Positions 5,187 through 7,711 of a stretch of DNA of 7,711 nt are shown one piece after another. Both the position numbers and the translations under genes were made by a program. Position 1 is the first letter of the stretch, and every line of letters starts with the position of its first letter. Origin of the DNA: JBBSEZ01 sp038239195 (GTDB taxonomy: Bacteria > Planctomycetota > Planctomycetia > Gemmatales > Gemmataceae); contig JBBSEZ010000469.1 of NCBI GenBank assembly GCA_038239195.1, forward strand, positions 1 to 7,711. Reading direction: 5' to 3'. The notes below the pieces were generated by a model. The model did no database searches. It worked only from the letters and a program-made list of their open reading frames with translations, and was not told where the DNA came from.

Positions 5187-6497
5187 GTGGTTCCAGCTAC
5201 TTTGCCAAGCAACCCGCGAGGGGGCCCGCGCAAGCGGCGGATCGTCCTCACGACGCTCGGCTCGCTGGGCGACCTGCATCCCTACGTCGCCATCGCCCTG
5301 GGGCTCCGGGAACGGGGCCACGAAGCGGTTGTCGCAACGAGCGCGTGCTATCGCCAGAAGATCGAGGCGCTGGGGCTCGGCTTCCGGGCCTTGCGGCCCG
5401 ACTCGGATTGGGTGGCCGACCCGGGCGCGATGCGGCGGTTCATGGCCCTCCGCACCGGCACGGTGCGCGTCGTCACGGAGAAATTGTTCCCGGTGTTGCG
5501 GGAGTGTTACGACGACACGCTGGCGGCGGCGGAAGGCGCGGACTTGCTGGTGTCGCACCCGCTTTCTGTCTACGCCACCCGGCTCGTGGCCGAGAAGACG
5601 GGCATCGCGTGGGCCTCGACGATGACCGCGCCGCTCGGCTTCTTCTCGGCGCACGATCCGTCCGTGTTTCCCCTCTTCCCGGGCCTCTCGAAGCAGTGGC
5701 GCTTCCTGGGCCCGGCCTTCTGGGGGGCGCTGTTCTGGGCGGGCAGGCGTGGGGCCCGCTTTCTGGCGAAGCCGTGGTATCGGCTGCGGGCCGAGCTCGG
5801 CCTTCCTCCCACCCGCGAAGGAAACCCGCTGAGCGACAGCCACTCTCCCTTGCTGGTGCTGGCGTTGTTCTCGAAATGGCTCGCCGACAAACAACCGGAC
5901 TGGCCGCCGCAGACCGTCCTCACCGGCTTCCCGCTGTACGACCGGGACGGCGAAGGCGGGTTGCCGCCAGCGCTGGTGCGTTTCCTGGAGGATGGGCCGC
6001 CGCCCGTCGTCTTCACGCTCGGCGCCTCGGCGGCGGTGGTGGCCGGGCCGTTCTACGAACAGAGCGTTGCCGCGATGAGACGGCTGGGCGGCCGGGCCGT
6101 TTTCGTCACCGGCAAGGGCCCCGCGCACCTCGTGGGGCCCTTGCCCGCGGGGACGATGGCGGTTCGCTACGCTCCCTTCTCCCTGTTGTTTCCGCGGGCC
6201 GCCGCGATCGTCCACCACGGCGGCATCGGGACGACCGGGCTGGCGATGCGGTCGGGTCGGCCGATGCTCGTCGTGCCGTTCTCCCACGACAACCCGGACA
6301 ACGCCGAGCGCGTCCGCCGGCTGGGGATCGCCCGCACGGTTTCGCGCGAGCGTTGCTCGGCGGCGAGCCTGGCGGCCGAGCTGCGGCGGCTGCTGGAAGG
6401 GCCGACGTACGCACGGCGGGCGGCGGAGGTCGGAGCGCGGGTGGGGCGCGAGGACGGGGTGGGGGCGGCGTGCGAGGCGCTGGCGGGGTTGCTTTGA
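5187..6497 (+). CDS. GT1/UGT-like glycosyltransferase (GT-B fold)
   Basis: Probably transfers a sugar from a nucleotide-sugar donor to a lipid, sterol, polyketide or similar small acceptor in the cytoplasm; the acceptor cannot be read from the sequence. The N-terminal Rossmann half opens RRIVLTTLGSLGDLHPYVA (17-35), then LRERGHEAVVATS (40-52), which is typical of UGT-type family-1 enzymes. The donor half has PVVFTLGASA (273-282), then HHGGIGTTGLAMRSGRPML (343-361) and PFSHDNPDNAERVRRLG (364-380). These match the HGGxGT and P-x-DQ/N regions that bind the nucleotide sugar. Length (436 aa) is normal and both halves are complete. GTG start at 5187 has AGGGGG 6 nt upstream. It stands alone on the plus strand between the two permuted-tRNA repeats, with no biosynthetic partner visible. 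Confidence 0.88.
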   Translation: MVPATLPSNPRGGPRKRRIVLTTLGSLGDLHPYVAIALGLRERGHEAVVATSACYRQKIEALGLGFRALRPDSDWVADPGAMRRFMALRTGTVRVVTEKLFPVLRECYDDTLAAAEGADLLVSHPLSVYATRLVAEKTGIAWASTMTAPLGFFSAHDPSVFPLFPGLSKQWRFLGPAFWGALFWAGRRGARFLAKPWYRLRAELGLPPTREGNPLSDSHSPLLVLALFSKWLADKQPDWPPQTVLTGFPLYDRDGEGGLPPALVRFLEDGPPPVVFTLGASAAVVAGPFYEQSVAAMRRLGGRAVFVTGKGPAHLVGPLPAGTMAVRYAPFSLLFPRAAAIVHHGGIGTTGLAMRSGRPMLVVPFSHDNPDNAERVRRLGIARTVSRERCSAASLAAELRRLLEGPTYARRAAEVGARVGREDGVGAACEALAGLL

Positions 6498-6532
6498 GCG
6501 GAGGAAGGGGTTGGGGTGGGACGAGAGGGTGA

Positions 6533-6568
6533 GCGCGGCAGTTTCAGCACCCCGGGCACTTGCCGCGC
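6533..6568 (+). terminator. Hairpin after the glycosyltransferase
   Basis: GCGCGGCA (6533-6540) and TGCCGCGC (6561-6568) form a perfect 8-bp stem with a 20-nt loop, 35 nt past the glycosyltransferase stop. No T-run follows, so it would be a weak intrinsic terminator at best or an mRNA 3'-end stabiliser. Confidence 0.35.
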
Positions 6569-6594
6569 CCTGAACGGGCGGGCTCGGTGCGGGG

Positions 6595-6792
6595 GAGGGC
6601 GAAGAAGGTGGAAGAGGCCCGTACGAGTTTGCACGAGCATGAACATTTTTAGCCGCTCTGCCGTTGAGCTACGGGCCAGATGATGAGAGTCGGCCCGGGA
6701 GGAATCGAACCTCCAACCTGCCCCTTATGGAGGGAGATGTTTGTAGGCCCTTGCGGTAGGTTACGGGCCTCTTCCACGTGATTAGACGAGCG
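6595..6792 (-). repeat. Long direct repeat, copy 2 (contains permuted tRNA)
   Basis: Partner of 4755-4950, in the same orientation. The homology covers the permuted-tRNA unit, its downstream flank (ACCTTCTTCGCCCTC on the minus strand) and the upstream CGCTCGTCTAA. Beyond 6792 the copies diverge until the 22-bp block at 6855-6876. Confidence 0.9.
6610..6775 (-). tRNA. Circularly permuted tRNA gene candidate (copy 2, 8-nt anticodon loop)
   Basis: Same permuted layout as copy 1. The 3' half is 6734-6690 (ending CGGGCCG, A73), the spacer is 11 nt (6689-6679), and the 5' half is 6678-6651 (TGGCCCG, TA, D-arm with AACGGCA loop, GAGC, G, GCT). Joining T6651 to C6734 gives a 73-nt cloverleaf with all stems paired; pair 1-72 becomes U-G instead of C-G. 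The anticodon loop is CTCCATAA, eight bases instead of seven, so the anticodon is unclear: CCA (Trp) read directly after U33, or CAU (Met/Ile2) one base later. The outer arms are identical to copy 1 except for an A-run of five instead of three at the joining site. No CCA is encoded. The extra loop base could mean a decayed copy, or a different joining point. Confidence 0.66.
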
Positions 6793-6854
6793 GGCGAGGG
6801 GAGAGGTTCGCGCCGTTTGGCGAGCGGGGGCGACGCGCTTCCTGACCGGGGGCC

Positions 6855-6876
6855 CGTGCTGTAGAGTGAGGCCAGG
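6855..6876. repeat. 22-bp conserved upstream block, copy 2
   Basis: Exact match to 5118-5139. Here it is 80 nt from the permuted-tRNA unit on the minus strand and about 118 nt before the kinase start on the plus strand. It overlaps a small palindrome, GAGGCC/A/GGCCTC (6869-6881), that copy 1 lacks. Confidence 0.5.
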
Positions 6877-6994
6877 CCTCGTCCGCTCGCCCAGAGAATG
6901 GCGGGTGGTGCCGGTTCTCTGTCCCTCGCGTGCAACCCGGGCCGATTTCGCGCGTGAGAAAGCGGGCGAGCAGGCCCCGCCCCGAGGTGCGACG

Positions 6995-7657
6995 ATGGCT
7001 GACTGGGACCCCGAAGCGAACGACCTCTTCCGAAAGGCGGTGGAAAGCCCGTCTCCGGAGGCACGGTGCGCCTTGCTGGAGGAGGGGTGCGCCGGCAATG
7101 CCGCACTCCGCGCCCAGGTGGAGGCCCTGCTTCGGGCCAACGAACAGGCCGGCACCTTTCTGAAATTGCCGGCCATCGGTTTGGCCCTCACCACCGAGGA
7201 CCTGGTCCGGGAAGGGCCGAGCACGGGCACCTTGCCTTACCAGCCGGGGACGGAGAGCGGCGAAGGGGGCCCTCAACTGCCCACCGTGGCGGGCTACGCG
7301 ATCGAGGGCGTGCTGGGTCGCGGCGGCATGGGCATGGTCTACACGGCACGGCACCTGGCCTTGAAGCGCACGGTGGCGTTGAAGATGGTCCTGTCCGGCG
7401 GCCACGCCAGCGCCCAGGAGGTGGCGCGCTTTCGGTTCGAGGCGGAGGCGGTGGCCCGACTACAGCACCCCAACATCGTGCAGGAAGCGGACGTCCAAGG
7501 GCGCGCGACGGGTCAGCCGGGGGCGATTCCTCTCAGAGCCTGTGAATTAATCCCCGATCATCGCCGTAAGTCCTTATTCGATGCGCTGACGCTCATCTTT
7601 CGTGTAACGGTTCGGGGACTATCCAGTATTGGGCGCCAACCCAGTATAGAGAGTTGA
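6995..7657 (+). CDS. Ser/Thr protein kinase (Hanks/PknB type), truncated or disrupted
   Basis: Residues 1-~55 (MADWDPEANDLFRKAVESPS, then a leucine/alanine-rich segment ending RANEQAGTFL) are the N-terminal extension common on planctomycete kinases. The kinase domain starts YAIEGVLGRGGMGMVYTARH (101-120) with a complete glycine loop, VALK with the ATP-binding Lys (K130), and RFRFEAEAVARLQHPNIVQ (145-163) with the alpha-C Glu (E149). After residue 163 (7483) kinase similarity ends. The frame runs on through 57 unrelated residues to a stop at 7655. Hinge, HRDxKPxN catalytic loop, DFG and any C-terminal domains are missing, so the product cannot be an active kinase as read here. An AGGTG lies upstream of the ATG at 6995. 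Either an insertion or rearrangement cut the gene, or there is an assembly join. Confidence 0.85.
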   Translation: MADWDPEANDLFRKAVESPSPEARCALLEEGCAGNAALRAQVEALLRANEQAGTFLKLPAIGLALTTEDLVREGPSTGTLPYQPGTESGEGGPQLPTVAGYAIEGVLGRGGMGMVYTARHLALKRTVALKMVLSGGHASAQEVARFRFEAEAVARLQHPNIVQEADVQGRATGQPGAIPLRACELIPDHRRKSLFDALTLIFRVTVRGLSSIGRQPSIES

Positions 7658-7711
7658 TGACAGCCCTACCAATTCCAAGACACGTAGGAGCAGCGCTGGC
7701 AATGCCGACAC
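7484..7711. mobile_element. Possible edge of an insertion element inside the kinase gene
   Basis: From about 7530 the base composition falls sharply from the surrounding GC-rich level (GTGAATTAATCC, TTATTCGATG, CATCTTTCGTG). This begins just after the kinase loses similarity. The stretch 7484-7530 is still GC-rich and unassigned. The direct repeat CCAGTAT occurs at 7623-7629 and 7641-7647. CCCCGA (7553-7558) is matched by TCGGGG (7613-7618) in inverse. No complete transposase or terminal inverted repeat can be shown because the window ends. Confidence 0.4.
7657..7711 (+). CDS. Possible start of an ORF running off the window
   Basis: ATG at 7657 follows an AGAGAG ribosome-binding-like sequence and opens a frame MTALPIPRHVGAALAMPT without a stop up to the window end. 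If the region is an insertion element this could be its transposase start. There are too few residues to recognise a family. Confidence 0.25.
   Translation, partial: MTALPIPRHVGAALAMPT

Overview
This is a very GC-rich stretch of a bacterial chromosome. It most probably comes from a planctomycete of the Gemmata type. The clues are the gene order rplY-pth-rpsF-ssb-rplI, a Ser/Thr kinase with the N-terminal extension common in planctomycetes (residues 'WDPEANDLFRKAVE...'), AGGTG-type ribosome binding sites and GGGGCGTRA hairpin repeats. The assignment rests on sequence style and remembered family features, not on a search.

Layout. Positions 1-210 are G/C tracts and hairpins after the last gene of a leftward block. 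Positions 211-3304 (minus strand) hold a translation/replication block, read leftward: rplY (L25), pth (peptidyl-tRNA hydrolase), rpsF (S6), ssb and rplI (L9). A promoter plus a terminator-like hairpin sit in front of rplY, and a second promoter sits in front of ssb. No rpsR lies between ssb and rplI, although S18 is usual in such clusters. Positions 3524-4531 (minus) hold tatC, with an expanded first periplasmic loop. Positions 4755-4950 and 6595-6792 are two near-identical repeats in the same orientation. Between them, on the plus strand, is a family-1-type glycosyltransferase (5187-6497). After the second repeat a plus-strand Ser/Thr kinase begins at 6995. Its homology stops abruptly after 7483, and the sequence then becomes less GC-rich, resembling the edge of a mobile element that runs out of the window.

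The most unusual content is in the two repeats. On the minus strand each encodes a tRNA with its halves in the wrong order: the anticodon/T-arm/3'-acceptor half comes first, an 11-12 nt spacer follows, then the 5'-acceptor/D-arm half. Joining the halves at one point in the anticodon stem gives a complete cloverleaf with every stem paired and the expected tertiary contacts (U8-A14, A15-U48, G18-U55, G19-C56). The outer ends of the unit form a perfect 14-bp stem. The flanking arms are almost identical in the two copies, whereas the anticodon loop differs. This is what a circularly permuted tRNA gene looks like. I know of such tRNA genes from algae and an archaeon, but not from bacteria, where permuted tmRNA is known. 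No CCA is encoded, and I see no group I intron core to explain the joining.

The leftward genes are ordinary translation, replication and export functions. The glycosyltransferase and kinase look accessory, and the permuted-tRNA repeats and a REP-like element lie in the spacers between them.
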